Source: Panagrolaimus kolymaensis
Taxonomy: Eukaryota; Nematoda; Chromadorea; Rhabditida; Panagrolaimidae
Assembly (NCBI GenBank): GCA_028622995.1
Contig: JAJQJQ010000012.1
Span: 2,914,001-2,978,000 of the forward strand
Direction of reading: 5' to 3'
Length of the DNA: 64,000 bases
The notes under the pieces are model-generated. The model was not told the DNA's origin, ran no database searches, and saw nothing but the letters and a program-made list of their open reading frames with translations. Shown piece after piece: positions 49,013 through 60,810 of the stretch (position 1 is its first letter; each line of letters starts with the position of its first letter). The translations under genes and the position numbers were made by a program.

Positions 49013-51709
49013 TTATAAAGCTTCTTCATCATTTTGCGAAACATCTCCTTCTGATTCTTGATGAATTTCAGCCTCAATTTGAGGCATTTCTTCCTGCATT
49101 TTTGTAGCTTCGGTTTCTTCAAGTGGAATTTCTTCTGGGTTTTCAGTGACCGTGTCGGCTTCTATTTCACCCGTTTCCTCTTCTGTTGTTGGTCCAACAG
49201 ATGGTTGTGATTCAGTTGCAAAAGCAATTGCACTGTTTGCAGTTTGTGGGCAAAATTCAGAAGTATCTTGGGGAATTTTACTAAAATCATTTAATTATTA
49301 TTGCGCTAAAAAAATAATCCGCTTACTCCTCAACTTCAGTTTTTACATGAATTTCACTTGGATGTTCACCTTCATGAACAACTAGCTCCTCTTCTTCTTC
49401 AGTTTGTGGGGCATATTGAACAACATAAGGAGTGCCATCGTATTGGGGTTCAGTTGCTTCAACTTGTATCAATACTTGATCAAGGGAATGTTGATCAATT
49501 CGAGTATCTCCATTTACAAGTATGTAAACTTGATCGTTGCTCGAAGTTCGAACATCCAAAACTTTGGTAAATTCAACCTTGTATTTATCACGCAAATCAT
49601 CCAAAGTTGCTTCATCGGTGATTTCATATTTGGGAATGATATCTTCGCCAGGTTCAATAATTTCTCTTTCGATTTTACGCCTTTTTGCAACAGGCTCAAG
49701 TTTAACTGCCGTGCCTTCATATTCAGGCATTTGTTGAGGATGTTTTGCTTTTAGATGACGAACAGCTCGGCACATATTGAATGGTTTGTGAAGAGGATAT
49801 GTCATTTGGCAAATAAGGCATTCAATTTCATTTGGATTCAAAAATTCCATGCATCCATCAGAGAGACGTTCCAATCGAGTTTTACATAATTCCATTTGAC
49901 AATCATTAAGTTCATTGGGATGATGATCACGATAATGTCGAATTGTTCCAGCACTAATAACAGCTGCAAGAATATCTTTTCCACAAAGTTTACATTTCCA
50001 ATGGCAATCTGTTACAGGTTCAACATATTGACTATCGATTGGAGGTTGAGCTTGTCGAAGGGCAGGCATAACAAAATGACGTTTAGGTTTACTTCTCCTT
50101 CCGAAAGCCATTCGACTATTTGAATATGCAGCAGGTCCCCGCTTTTCTGCTTCTTCATCCTCTTCATCTTCTTCAATTGCCGGGGCTTCACCATTTTGTT
50201 CCCGTTGCATATGACGAACTATAGCTTTTTCTAATGCTGCTTCGGTTGCATGCGTTGATTCATATTTATTGGTTTTAAAATGACGTTCATCTGGCATAAC
50301 AACATCAAAATGATCGGCATATCTTTCAGTTAAACGTGCATTGATTAAAACTTCCTAAAACGTCCAAAGATATTATTTTTATTCCTTCAATAATAAACAA
50401 ACTTGTAAACATAAATTGCACTTAGGAACTTCAATTTCATCTGGATGTACTTCATGAAAATGCATACCAACTGCTGAACCATCCATGAACATGCCACACC
50501 AAATACATTGTAAGTTATCATGGGCGTTTAATTGGGTATCAATTACAGCAATATCTGCAGCAGAAAGAGGCTTACCATAACCAGGTTGAATTGGCTTAAA
50601 ATTTTTATTATTCTTGTTTTTTTTATCCGTGACTTACTTGTTTACCCCATTGACCGGAACATTTATGAGTTGAAGGATGCCAAGCATTGAAATGACGAGT
50701 TAAATGTACAATTTCAAATTTTTTGTTTAGTGAAACAACAGCATTACAAAGACCACAACGGGCATGTTGTTTATCCACAAGTGTTACAGGAACCTGTCTG
50801 CCTAACTTTTCAACCATTTTTCTTCTTAAAGAACTTTCTAATTCATCTAAAGTCATTGTAGAAGTTTTAACTCGAATTTGGCTGACTCTTCGAAGAGGGC
50901 GATTATGACGAGGATGTTGTTGAACATGATAATAACCATGTTCATCATAGCCATAATTCTTTTCAAGGCGATCTTTGAGCCAAACCTGAAGTTAAAATGA
51001 TAATTCTAAATTTTTGCAACTTTAAAAACTAACATCATAAGACACTTCTTCAAAATCTGGTTCGCCATCAGCAAGAACTTCGGGATGCATAGTGGGTAAA
51101 TGTTCATTCATGAGTGACTCATATGGCATAACTTCACCACAAATACCACAACATACATTGGAAGCATCTACGATGTAATCGGTATCTGTCTTTATTTCCG
51201 TTCCATCGCCATCAACGTAATATTCTTCACCTAAAAGAATGAAGTGTATTAACTCCTTTATTCCTTATTATGTGTAAAAATTATTACCATAGCCTTCTGC
51301 AACTTCAATATATGATGTTTCACCCTTAAAAAGCTTCGATAAAATGGATTAATTTTGCTATTAAACATACATTTTCATTGACATATTCCTGAACTGTTGT
51401 TGGAATTTCATCTGGGGGAACTTTTTGGGGCATTAGCAATGGTGGTTCATCATCATCCACTGCAATCTGTACATCTTCGCCACCTTCAACGTCAACTTCT
51501 AAGTGGTCTTCCACTTCAATATTCGGATCCACAAGTTGATGATGCTCTAAAATGCCTGGTTGATGCACCAAATGGTCTTCACCTTCATGATGAAGCTCAA
51601 CTTCTTCATCAAGTATTTCCCTTTTTTCTATGACAATTTGTTGGGCATTTACTGGCTCTTCAGCCACATTTGCTTTTCCACTGCTTCTTCGGGTTCGACG
51701 ATTAACCAT
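49013..51709 (-). CDS. nuclear protein with five C2H2/BED-like zinc fingers
   Basis: Exons 51709-51371, 51324-51288, 51230-51034, 50985-50638, 50594-50403, 50354-49327 and 49280-49013 encode 802 residues. Five Cys-x2-Cys ... His-x(3-5)-His units lie at about 153-174 (CGICGEV...HLPTMH), 268-294 (CGLCNAV...HFNAWH), 337-357 (CIWCGMF...HFHEVH), 492-516 (CKLCGKD...HYRDHH) and 550-576 (CLICQMT...HLKAKH). Most end in an H-x-x-H-P-like knuckle reminiscent of BED fingers. Acidic regions lie at the N-terminus, after residue 420 and in the last 170 residues. Basic patches (GRRSKPKRH; AKRRKIERE) could be nuclear localisation signals. A DNA-binding transcription or chromatin factor is the likely role, but I do not recognise a named orthologue. 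The start is the first ATG; the model closes in frame throughout. Confidence 0.85.
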
Positions 51710-52597
51710 TTGGTAATGTTATTATCTGAAAATTCATTATCATAATTATCAAATAACATAAAGAAATTCGTGAAACGATTTATTCCAGCGCGTCGAGACA
51801 TGTATTAGATTTCGCTGTAAGTTCCATCAACGCAAAAAAACGTTTCAATATATTTTTTTGGATAGGAGGTAAGTGCGCCAAATGAAAAAGTCTTTACAAG
51901 ACATTCTATCTTCCATATACCAGAACAAAATCGATTGTTGTTTGTCGGTGTATATGCGACTGCAATGCATTGAAGAGAAAGAGAAGAAAAAATTTCATAA
52001 TGTGTCAAAGGGCCCAAGCAAGGGACGCTTCATTCCATTTCAGCCAGCAAAAAAAACCAAGACCGAAGAAGAGTGCTGCTCTTTTATTTTTCTCTTTCCC
52101 CTTTCTTTTTTCTAGGCTGCTTCTGCAGTAGGTTCGCCGGCAATGTATGTATGTATGAGTTGTGCATCCTTTGCATCAGTTAGTATATTTTCAAATAAGA
52201 TTTTTTAGCGCCAATTTGAAAATCGTTATGATTTTTTTATTCCTTCGGTGATTGTCGATGGAAAAAAATGCAAACGCCGATACATCTCTGTTGTATGTGT
52301 TTTTGTACGAGAGAAAAAAAATAGAGAGAGAAAGAGGAAAAAATAAAACAGATAGAAAAATGATTTAGCTAGTTTTTTTGATGACACATTTTCTCACTAG
52401 TTTCTTTCTCAATGGCAGAATATCTGCGAAAAATTTAGTTTTTTTTATTTATAAAAAATCCCATCGGACCGGAATTAACAGTCAATTTTAATGAGGGATG
52501 GAAAAGCGGTCAACGAGTCTTATAAACTACCAAATGGCAAATGAAGTGAAAAGCAATTTAAAAACACGCATTTGAGATCATTTTCAATCTTCTGAAA
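51710..52597. other. divergent intergenic region, zinc-finger gene / secreted-protein gene
   Basis: About 890 bp between two divergent start codons presumably holds both promoters. Short ATGT repeats occur near 52145. No ORF is supported. Confidence 0.5.
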
Positions 52598-53299
52598 ATG
52601 TTACAGATAGTGACTATATTATTTTTAGTTTTTTGGGAAACTTCTAAAGCCGAATATTATCAAGGTTAGTCGAAATTAGAATAAGAAAGAGTAAAAATTT
52701 TGGATTTTATTGCAGATGATGAACCTATGGGTCATTTCATGGAATATTCGGTTGAAATGCCTTCGTCTCAATCATCATCTGAGCCAACAATGTTTATGCG
52801 TTATGGAAATATTGATAAAAGTGGCAGATATTTGAGAGATTTTGAAGCTCCTCGACCGAATTATCATCATTCATTCCCACAATTTGGGAGTCCTTCAATC
52901 CCTCCATTCCCTTTTTCACTTCCATATCAATACGTTGATAAAAGATATCCAAAAGCTGATGAACCTTCTCCTTCTTATCTTCCTCGAGGATGGGATAATG
53001 AAAGAAGAGGTGGTGATTATCATCATCCAACAGAAAATGAACAAGCATGGGAAAAAGTTTATCATTCTCGATCCAGACCAAATCATGAATATCATCATGA
53101 ACAGCCACATCCAAGATATTTTGAACGACCTTATTCCGCTCCTTCTCCTCGAAGATTTACTTCAACTGTGGATGAAATTCAAAATCGAGTTTTTTCAATG
53201 ATGCATGGCATCGGTGCATTTCCTCGACACCAACTAGGTGATGGACATCGATCAGGATTTTCTCGAGAATCACAATTTGGATATCAAATGTTTATTTGA
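52598..53299 (+). CDS. secreted, cysteine-free His/Pro/Tyr/Arg-rich protein
   Basis: Exons 52598-52664 and 52716-53299 encode 216 residues. The first exon is a classical signal peptide (MLQIVTILFLVFWETSKA, likely cleaved after the Ala), so the product probably enters the secretory pathway. The mature chain has no Cys. It is rich in His, Pro, Tyr, Arg and Ser, with HHSFPQFG, PPFPFSLPYQ, HEYHHEQPHPRYF and APSPRRF stretches, and looks disordered until a more ordered C-terminus (TVDEIQNRVFSMMHGIG). Isolated dibasic pairs (DKR, ERR, PRR) could be processing sites, but no repeated peptide unit is seen, so a neuropeptide precursor is only one option; a cuticle or extracellular-matrix component is another. 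I do not recognise the family. The codon usage and clean intron support a real gene. Confidence 0.78.
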
Positions 53300-53721
53300 G
53301 CTTTTGAAGATTTTGTAAGAAGCTCAAATCTCTTTCAATGGATTTGGGAATTTGAAAAGCATTTTCTTTGATTTTTTAAAATTAATCACCTTTTTTTTAT
53401 GACCACAATCCTTTAATTATTACTTTTAATTCGTTTTTATGTATCTTTGCTTTTTACGTAAACTTTTTCCAAGCTTTTACGCCACATATATTGTTCATTT
53501 TATTTTGTTTTTGAATTTTATGCATAAATATATTTTATCAATAAAAATGGTGAAAATACATTGAACACGGACGACATAAGATAGTTTTTTTTGTCACCAC
53601 TCGTTTATATTCAATCATTTGAAACTGTTGTTATTTTTTTATTTTTTGAAAATCATAGCTTTTGTTATTTTATTAACTTTTTTTTCTTGCAGCAGTCGTC
53701 GTCGTTGCAAGATTTTTAAAA
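53300..53721. other. intergenic region before TANGO2 gene
   Basis: About 420 bp of AT-rich DNA holds the 3' UTR of the secreted-protein gene and the TANGO2 promoter or leader. A TTGCAG just after 53685 could be a splice or trans-splice acceptor for TANGO2. Confidence 0.4.
53540..53545 (+). terminator. poly(A) signal candidate of secreted-protein gene
   Basis: AATAAA lies about 240 bp after the stop codon in a region otherwise without coding signal (53300-53721). Confidence 0.4.
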
Positions 53722-55328
53722 ATGTGTGTAACATTTATATTTGTATGTCCACCAAATTATAAATGTCGATGGAAATTAATTATTTTAAATAATCGTGATG
53801 AAATACTTTCACGAAAAACTTCTAAATTATCTTGGAATGATGAAATTTTAGCTGGTATAAAAAAAATTTTCTTTTGATTATTGATCTCTTTTGACAAAAA
53901 ATAAAATTAAATTAAGGACGAGATGTTGAAGCCGATGAAAAAGGAACATGGTTTGGTGCAACGAAAAATGGTAAAATCGGTGTTTTACTTTCCATTACTC
54001 AACCGGAAAATGAAAAAAGCAAAACGGCACCTAGTCGAGGTATTAATAACTTCTTTTTTTGATGATTTTTTTAGTGATCATTGAAGTGATGTTTTAGGAG
54101 CGATTGTAATAGAATATTTAAAATCGCCATTGGATTTACCAGAATATTGTTTAGAATTAGCAAAAGCTGCTGAACAATTTAATGGATTTCAATTTATTGG
54201 AATTCAGAGGTTAGTTTTTTTTAACATTTATTAATTTGGAACAAAAAGTTTAAAAAAAGCTTTGGAAGAAATTTTTTGACATTTTGATTAAACTTTTTAA
54301 AATAATTTTCGGTAATAGCCATGTTATATGATATTATAGCAATTTGAATTCGTGTTTTACGGTATTGTGCTTTTTGAAATATTAAAAATTTATTTTTATT
54401 TTTACAGTGACTCAGGTTATAACACTTTCCCTTTTGTTTTTAAAAAAAGTTTATCAATCCTGAAAAGTTTTTGAAACTTTTTTGTTATTCATTACTTGCC
54501 GACGAGACTTTGTTTATTTTTGCCAATGTCAAAGTATACGGTTTCAATAATAATATTTGTTTTCTTTTTGTTCCATAAAAGTACTTTGAGAGACCAATCA
54601 TTTGATTAAAAATTGTTTCAGAAATGCTGATAAAACATTTTCATTATATTCGTTAACTCATAAATATGTAGTTTCTGTCGAACCTAAAAATTGGCCAGCA
54701 GGAATTTATGGTTTTGGAAATAGCCCACCCTCGATTCCATTAAAAAAAGTTCAACGTGGTAAAGAACTTTTTACTGAAGCAATTGAATCTCGTGGAAATG
54801 CATCAGAAGAAGAAATGATAGAAGCATTATTAAAAATTGCTAATGACACGGTTTTGTAAGTTATTTTTTTGTTTATCGAAAACAACAGCAAAAAAAGGTG
54901 TTTGATCCAAAAAGAAAAGGAAAAGCCTTAAGGGTAAGTAGCAACAACAACTGCAACCACGTGGAAGAAAAAGGTATTTCTAATGTTGTTTTCCTTTTTT
55001 TGATTCTAAAAAACTATCATCATCACAGATTAAAAGAAAAAAAAACATGTGTCGATTCAAAAAAATAAACACCATCAATTTTTTTTATTGCAGATGTGAA
55101 CCTGATCCACAATTAGAATTACAACGTGGAAAATCACGAGAAGCTTGTAAATTTTTAACTTCTCTCTTCGTTCAACAACCTCCTTTAATTAATTATGGAA
55201 CCCGTTCGCATTCTATTCTTCTCGTAGATCATGAAGATTCAGCAATGTTTTATGAAAAGCGTCTTGTTTCTGATTCAAATATTGATGGAAAATGGGAAAC
55301 TACTATCGAGAGATTTAACTTTGAATAG
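53722..55328 (+). CDS. tango2: TANGO2 / HRG-9 family NRDE-domain protein
   Basis: Exons 53722-53854, 53917-54039, 54098-54209, 54622-54855 and 55094-55328 encode 278 residues, close to the usual TANGO2 length. The N-terminal Cys of MCVTF and the NRDE motif (residues 24-27, LNNRDEILSR) are diagnostic. Further family blocks are GTWFGATKNGKIGVLLS, YGFGNSPPSIPLKK, YGTRSHSILLVDHE and a WETTIERFNF end. Known roles: TANGO2 was found in a screen for Golgi organisation. The C. elegans members HRG-9 and HRG-10 help move heme out of storage or mitochondrial sites, and human loss causes metabolic crises. Introns 3 and 4 are longer (412 and 238 bp) than others in the window. The 3' end faces the HAD gene tail-to-tail, about 410 bp away. 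Confidence 0.93.
54957..54964. promoter_or_regulatory. CCACGTGG E-box palindrome in TANGO2 intron 4
   Basis: A perfect CCACGTGG palindrome, a core for bHLH-ZIP factors (Myc/Max/TFEB types), sits in the intron of the TANGO2 gene. Binding is not shown by sequence alone. Confidence 0.25.
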
Positions 55329-55738
55329 ATTTTAAAATTATTTTTATTAAAATATTGCAATTTTTAAATGAAATTTATTAAAACAAAAAATAAAAGAATC
55401 TAAGTTTTTTTCTTTGTAACCGTAATGGTGGAGATTTAGTCAAACACATAAAAAAATGTATGAAACAATGAGCAAAAAAAAGGTTGATAAAAAAATGAAA
55501 GCCTGCATGTGGTTCAAAAAATAAAATTTCACCCATAATCATCAGTTTTCTCAAAGACACAACAAACAAACAAATAAACAATAACAAAAAATAAAGGAAT
55601 GAAAGTGAAATTATTAAAATTTTTACAACAAATTTGAAACTAAAGGAAATCTAAAAATGAGATAAAGCTCTTTTTTAAAGATTGATTTTGGGTAACTTTT
55701 GTATGTATAAATAATTGATCTAAGAAAGGCTTTAATTT
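55329..55738. other. 3'-to-3' intergenic region
   Basis: This is the shared tail region of the TANGO2 (+) and HAD (-) genes. It is AT-rich with an AATAAA-like site soon after each stop. No further gene is seen. Confidence 0.45.
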
Positions 55739-56615
55739 TTAAGATGATTGTTCGGTGGAATCAGAATCATATGATTCATCTGAGAGGGCATCTTCATTAA
55801 GCATATCTTCAAGTTCACAAATAGCCCATTCACGTTCATTTGCTTGAGCATAAATAATTTTCATTCCGAGATGTTTAGCTGTTTCACAGTGATGTTTATG
55901 AGAATCAACAAAGATGCATTCATTTGCTTTTAATCCTAATCGATCAAGGGTAATCTAAAAAAAACAATAATAAAAACGAGTTCAATGCTATTCTAAAAAG
56001 CTATCGTACCTGATAAATAGTTTCATGAGGTTTCATAACTCCTTCAACGCATGATTCAACAACAACATCAAATCGGTTTAGATCAGATGGTAATCGTCGT
56101 TCAGTTTTTTCTTTATCCAAATAATAATTATTCGTTAATAAAGCTACTTTAATTCCTGCATCTCGAAGGGCATCAATTGCTTCAATAATATTTTCATCAA
56201 GATCAATGGCGGATGTACCTTCACCAAACCAATTTCGAATTACGGGTAAAGGTTCGGATGCGGTTTTGTGCTAAAAAATAAATAAAAATAATTTAAATTA
56301 AGCTCAAATTTCTTAAAGTGTGGAGATTTTTTTGGGGATAGTGCGGCTTCCAAATTTTTTTAATATCACAAACATGGTACTTACTTGACGGTTGAAAAGT
56401 CGAATAAATTCGTTAGCTTCAAGTTCTTCGGCGCTTCGATTCCCAGTGAAGAGATCAAAGCTTATTGCAGCAAATTCATTGCTTAATAGGGTTTTCTTAA
56501 TGGAACCTTCTGGAAGGCCTCGTTCATTTTCAAGCTTTTTCCAATATGTGGATGTGGATTGCTTTAGTGAAATAACACCACTAAGATCAAAAATAACGGC
56601 TTTAATTTGTGGCAT
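55739..56615 (-). CDS. HAD-superfamily protein (EPHX2-N/ACAD10-like) with altered catalytic motifs
   Basis: Exons 56615-56385, 56270-56010 and 55954-55739 encode 235 residues. HAD motif I is IFDLSGV: D10 is the nucleophile, but the usual second Asp (or Gly in ACAD10-type proteins) is Ser12. Motif II is LLTNN with T123. Motif III Lys is K157 in MKPHETIYQ. Motif IV is FVDSHKHHCETAKHLGM, where the usual DD pair is D181-S182. The C1-type helical cap lies between motifs I and II, as in the phosphatase half of soluble epoxide hydrolase and in ACAD10. The C-terminal tail is acidic. The fold is clear. Whether it is an active phosphatase is doubtful because of the motif I and IV changes. It is tail-to-tail with TANGO2. 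Confidence 0.87.
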
Positions 56616-59454
56616 TTTAATAATAAATGGCGATTGGGGGTTTTAGTTGTATGTAATAATAATAACACTAAAAATAAGAAACGAATTAATCAAGGTTTGG
56701 AGGGAAAAAATAAATAATACACGACAGCGCTTTTAAAAATAGAAAAATGACTCGTAAATGCACTGAATTTATATCTAATTAAGATAAAAGTCTAAAAAAC
56801 AACACGTAAACAAACAAGAAAACTACAAAAACAAAACCCTTTCTTTTTAAAGCGGATCTCGCTTTAACAAAAAATAAAATCCTGTTTTGAAGCTTAAAGA
56901 GATTAGCTTTTAAACTGTTTACTGTAATTTTTTTTTAAAGAACCAAACAAAATCCATAAGATTGGATGAATGCAAGAAAAAAAAATAAAACAAAAAAGCA
57001 AAAGATAAAAGACCTTTGATAAAAAAAAAAACAAAGAGGCCAACTTTCATCCATGGGTGATTTCATAATGATGTTTCGCTTGTTGCAAAAAAAAAAAAAT
57101 GGCAGAAAAGTTTGGAAAAAAACTTTTTAAAAGAGTGTGATATCCGGAAAAAAAATTGAAGGTGAACGCCCCTTTTTTTGTTCAAAATTAAAGGAAAACA
57201 GAAGATAAGAATCATCGAACGGAAGAAAAAAAAATGTATGAAATCGGTGTTTCTCTTTTTTGCAGGATAAAAAAACATAAAATTTATGTATGTTAAAAAA
57301 ATATTGAAATTTTAAAGTACGCGTTGCTTTGCTGAATTGGTAAAGCAATGCACTGAGTAAGCAAGCAGCAAACACGCGGAAGAGAAAGATTCCCTATTTT
57401 TTTGAACGAATGAATGAAAAATAAGGAGAGAGGGAGAAAAACAACAACAACAAAGCAAAGAAGGGAGGAGACTTTAAAAGAAAGAAAAAAAGAAGAGAAC
57501 GACTGACCATCACGAATGGATGTTTCTTTAAGGTGCTCGCTTGCTTCAGCTCCTAAAAAACTTTTTTTTCTAGCTTCAACTTAGACAGGATTTTTTTCTC
57601 ATTCTTTTGCTTGTTGATGTTTACAACTTATTTCTTTTTTTGAAAGAAATGAATGAAAAAAAACCTTGAGGATCGCCGCAAAAAAAAAGTTTTGACAGTT
57701 GGGTGTTGATGAAGATGATGTCCTCAACAAAAAAATGTTATTTTTCACGAAAGAAATTTTTTGAATAAAAAGAAAAACGCAATTGACGTGAGCAAAATGC
57801 TTCAAAAAACATATTTCTCAAAGTGTAATAATAAACATGTGAAAAATTTTGTTTATCTTAAGTTTATATTTTTGGGTAATCCTCAAAGCCCACCGGAGGA
57901 AGGAAGCTTTCTTACTCCTTGAAACAATGCATCATCATCATTGTGCTCTCAAGTAGCCAGTTAACCACCTAAGTGAGCGACTGTACAGCTGCAAGGAAAA
58001 ACGCCGCAACTAACTAAAAAATGCTTCAAAAAGCAGCAAAAGGAAAAATACTAAAAAGCAAAATACTGCGCGCTAACACTAGAATATTCTAGAGACGACG
58101 GAGAGAAAAACGAGAAAGGTGTTTTTGGCCTTTCCTTGAAAAATAAAAGTCTATGCTTTTTTACATACGTCTAGGGTTTTCATTCATGATTTTTGAACCA
58201 AATAACAAACAAAGAAACTAAAAATTACATTATTATGGTTACTAAGCAGCCTTCTATTTTTCTTTGCATTTTTTTGCAAAAAAATTTCTTTAAAATTTTG
58301 CCCTCTTTTAAATGGTTAATTTAAACTGACGCAATCGTTCTTTGTTCGATTATCAGCACCCCATCATTTTTTTTAATACACCGATAATAAAGTCTCTACT
58401 AAAAATAAATAAAAACAAAAACAAATAAACAATATGATTTTTTTTCGATTGGGTGGTTGATTGATTCTTCGCGCCTTATTTGTTTATTTCTTGCTGTTTT
58501 AAACTAACTTGAAACATTAATATAAAAAAAGACAAAATAATATTTTTTTATATGCGTAGGAATTATGAAATAACTTAGAGCGATAAAAATTGCTGCGCTT
58601 TGATCCACCAAAAATAGACGACCAAGAAGGAAAAAAAGGACAATCATCTAAGAAATCAAGAAATTTCCTTTTTGCTATTTTTTGCGCAAGAGGCCGTAGC
58701 TGCAAAAGTGACCAATCAAAAATAGTGTTAATTCGCTTGCAAAGGGTTTTTATCGAGGAAAAGAGAAATGTTATTATTTCATCATTCTTTTCTTTTTTCT
58801 TTTTCATTAACAAACATATAGGTTCAAGTAGACTTTGATCATAGCACGACGACGAGAAGAGAGATCAAGAAAAATCAAAATAAACCGATACAAATAATGC
58901 AAAAAAATAAAAAAGTTTTCACGTGAACAGACACCATTCACCACCCTCAATAATTTGTAACAAAGTACAACAATCGAATAGCGCTGAAATAATTCTCATT
59001 TTTCTATCCATCTATTTTTTTATGAGTTCAAGTAGGAGGGCTTCCGACAGTAATTCAGAGTTTTTACTCTTCATGCGTTCCATTAGTTTTAAAAAATGGT
59101 TTCTTACCCCAACATATAATTTAAAAGGATATCCTATTGCTACATGAAAGAATTTTTTGGATGAAAAGCTATTGAATGGGTTTTTTTCGAGGATGATAAA
59201 TTGCTGAAACAGCAACAAGAGAGTTTGTCTTTTTTAAAGGAAATTGTTGGTGCAAGCTAAAAAACAAAAAAGCCTAGCTTGGATGCCTATTTTTTTTAGT
59301 TTTTAAACTTTGTGTGAACTAACTCACAATGAATAAGCAAAACACGTTTAAAATTTTGTAGACTCCCAAACCACCTTCAATTCAGTATATAATCAATGTG
59401 GTTAATTGATGAATAATCTGTGATGGCTATAGACTACGTTTTCCAGATATACGA
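56616..59454. other. gene-poor stretch upstream of the HAD gene
   Basis: About 2.8 kb is rich in A and T runs and presumably includes the HAD promoter at its left end. ORFs here are short and homopolymer-rich; no tRNA or repeat is seen. One TCACGTGA site at 58919 is listed separately. Confidence 0.5.
58919..58926. promoter_or_regulatory. TCACGTGA palindrome (TFEB/HLH-30 type E-box)
   Basis: A perfect TCACGTGA 8-mer, the consensus for TFEB/HLH-30-class factors, lies in intergenic DNA. The target gene is unclear. Confidence 0.25.
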
Positions 59455-59604
59455 ATGCAAAAAAAGGATACAGTAAGTAGTGGTGATCAGAACGAAAAAA
59501 AGCAAATTCGTCAAAAGAAGCACTCAAAGAAACCTACGTTACGTCAACGCATTCTTCCAAGAAACTTAGAAACCAATTATGGAAAGCTTCCAAAATTGAG
59601 TTAA
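59455..59604 (+). CDS. possible small basic ORF (49 aa)
   Basis: An ATG-started ORF encodes 49 residues, very basic (KKQIRQKKHSKKPTLRQR), ending LETNYGKLPKLS. A TTTTCCAG acceptor ends 10 bases before the ATG, and the amino-acid composition is unlike the Phe/Lys/Asn-run ORFs around it. A GTAAGT inside the ORF (after codon 6) is a possible donor that would cut it. It may be a microprotein, an isolated exon, or a relic. No family is recognised. Confidence 0.3.
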   Translation: MQKKDTVSSGDQNEKKQIRQKKHSKKPTLRQRILPRNLETNYGKLPKLS

Positions 59605-60618
59605 GGTTCAAGAATGCTTAACCTTAAAAAAACCACTTACTTGCAAAATAAAAAAAGCGCAATAACTTTTTTTTGGGGGGGAAAAGAAAATTGAATAATA
59701 AATACACTCAAGTTTTTCTTATTCGTAAAAAAAATAAAGCACCCAAAATCTTTCTCTTTCTCTCCCTTTATATTTTCATGTTTGTTTCAAATAAACAACG
59801 GCTGTTGCCCTAAGAAATTGAAACTCTGTTTTTTTTCTTCTCAAAGCTTCAAACACCAAAAAAATATAAATGAAAGATGCTAGCGATGCAAAGAAAAGAG
59901 ACATAAACTCAAAAAAAACAAACGCAGACAATAAAAAAACAGACAAAATAAATAAAAAGTAACATCAGCATTTTTTTAAAAACTCAAGTTAAATTTTTTT
60001 GAAAAATGAAAAATGCTTGTCTATTGAAAATAAAATTTAGATTTCAGACATTGAATTGAGTTTTAGACTACAAATACAAAGATTTGATGAGAGCCACTTT
60101 TTCAAAAAAGAACATAAGAAAAACTTTTTTTGTTGAAAAAGTTTGACAGTATTTAAAATAAAAATTTTTTAACCCAAGAAAAAAATAAAAGCAAGATGGG
60201 AGGAGACATAAAAAAGTTGAAAGATGATGATCGTGGGTTTTTTTCCAATTTTGAATGACGCAAAACCCCTTTTGTCCCATTCCATTCCTTCCCTCGTGAG
60301 AACCTTTTTGAACGACTTATTCCTCTCCTCGTGTTACCATTAGGCACCTCTCTTGCAGCATGAGTTCAAAAACGAGATATCAGAAAGATATCATCTATTT
60401 GTCCTCATTCATGCTTCTATCGTAAAACATTCCTTTATCAATGTGCAAAAAAAACAATTGGTATTCAAGCACCCGTTAAAACAATGTTTTGCCACATTTC
60501 CGCCGCTAACGCTAACCACGAGAAACAATACGATGAAGTCACACACAACAAAGCCTTATCAAGTTTTTCTTTTAAACTTTTTTACAACTCTTGTTTGTTG
60601 TCTAACGGAATTCTTTAA

Positions 60619-60626
60619 CCACGTGG
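60619..60626. promoter_or_regulatory. CCACGTGG E-box palindrome 1
   Basis: Perfect CCACGTGG followed by GG, 184 bp from a second identical core. Confidence 0.25.
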
Positions 60627-60802
60627 GGCCAGCAAGTTGCTAAAGGAAGAAGAAGAAAAAATATGTTGAGCAACGTCATTGCACATCCCGGATTTTTTTT
60701 GAATTGAAAGATCTTTTGACTTTTTGATGTTTGTTCGCCAATAAATTTTTTTCGTTATTGGCTGATTTATTTGTCTCACGTTTTTTACTTAATTTACTTC
60801 CA

Positions 60803-60810
60803 CCACGTGG
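60803..60810. promoter_or_regulatory. CCACGTGG E-box palindrome 2
   Basis: Perfect CCACGTGG followed by GA. It is one of three such 8-mers within 6 kb. Confidence 0.25.

Noticed and set aside
49358..49754. Plus-strand ORFs opposite the zinc-finger exon
   Set aside because: Shadows of the well-supported minus-strand coding exon.
57320..57362. tRNA-like patch (TTGCTTTGCTGAATTGGTAAAGCAATGCA)
   Set aside because: It forms a short stem but lacks a T-arm with GGTTCRANTCC and an acceptor stem; not a tRNA.
60353..60643. 96-codon plus-strand ORF ahead of the BTB gene
   Set aside because: Mixed composition but no splice signals, no motif and no neighbour support; not enough to call a gene.
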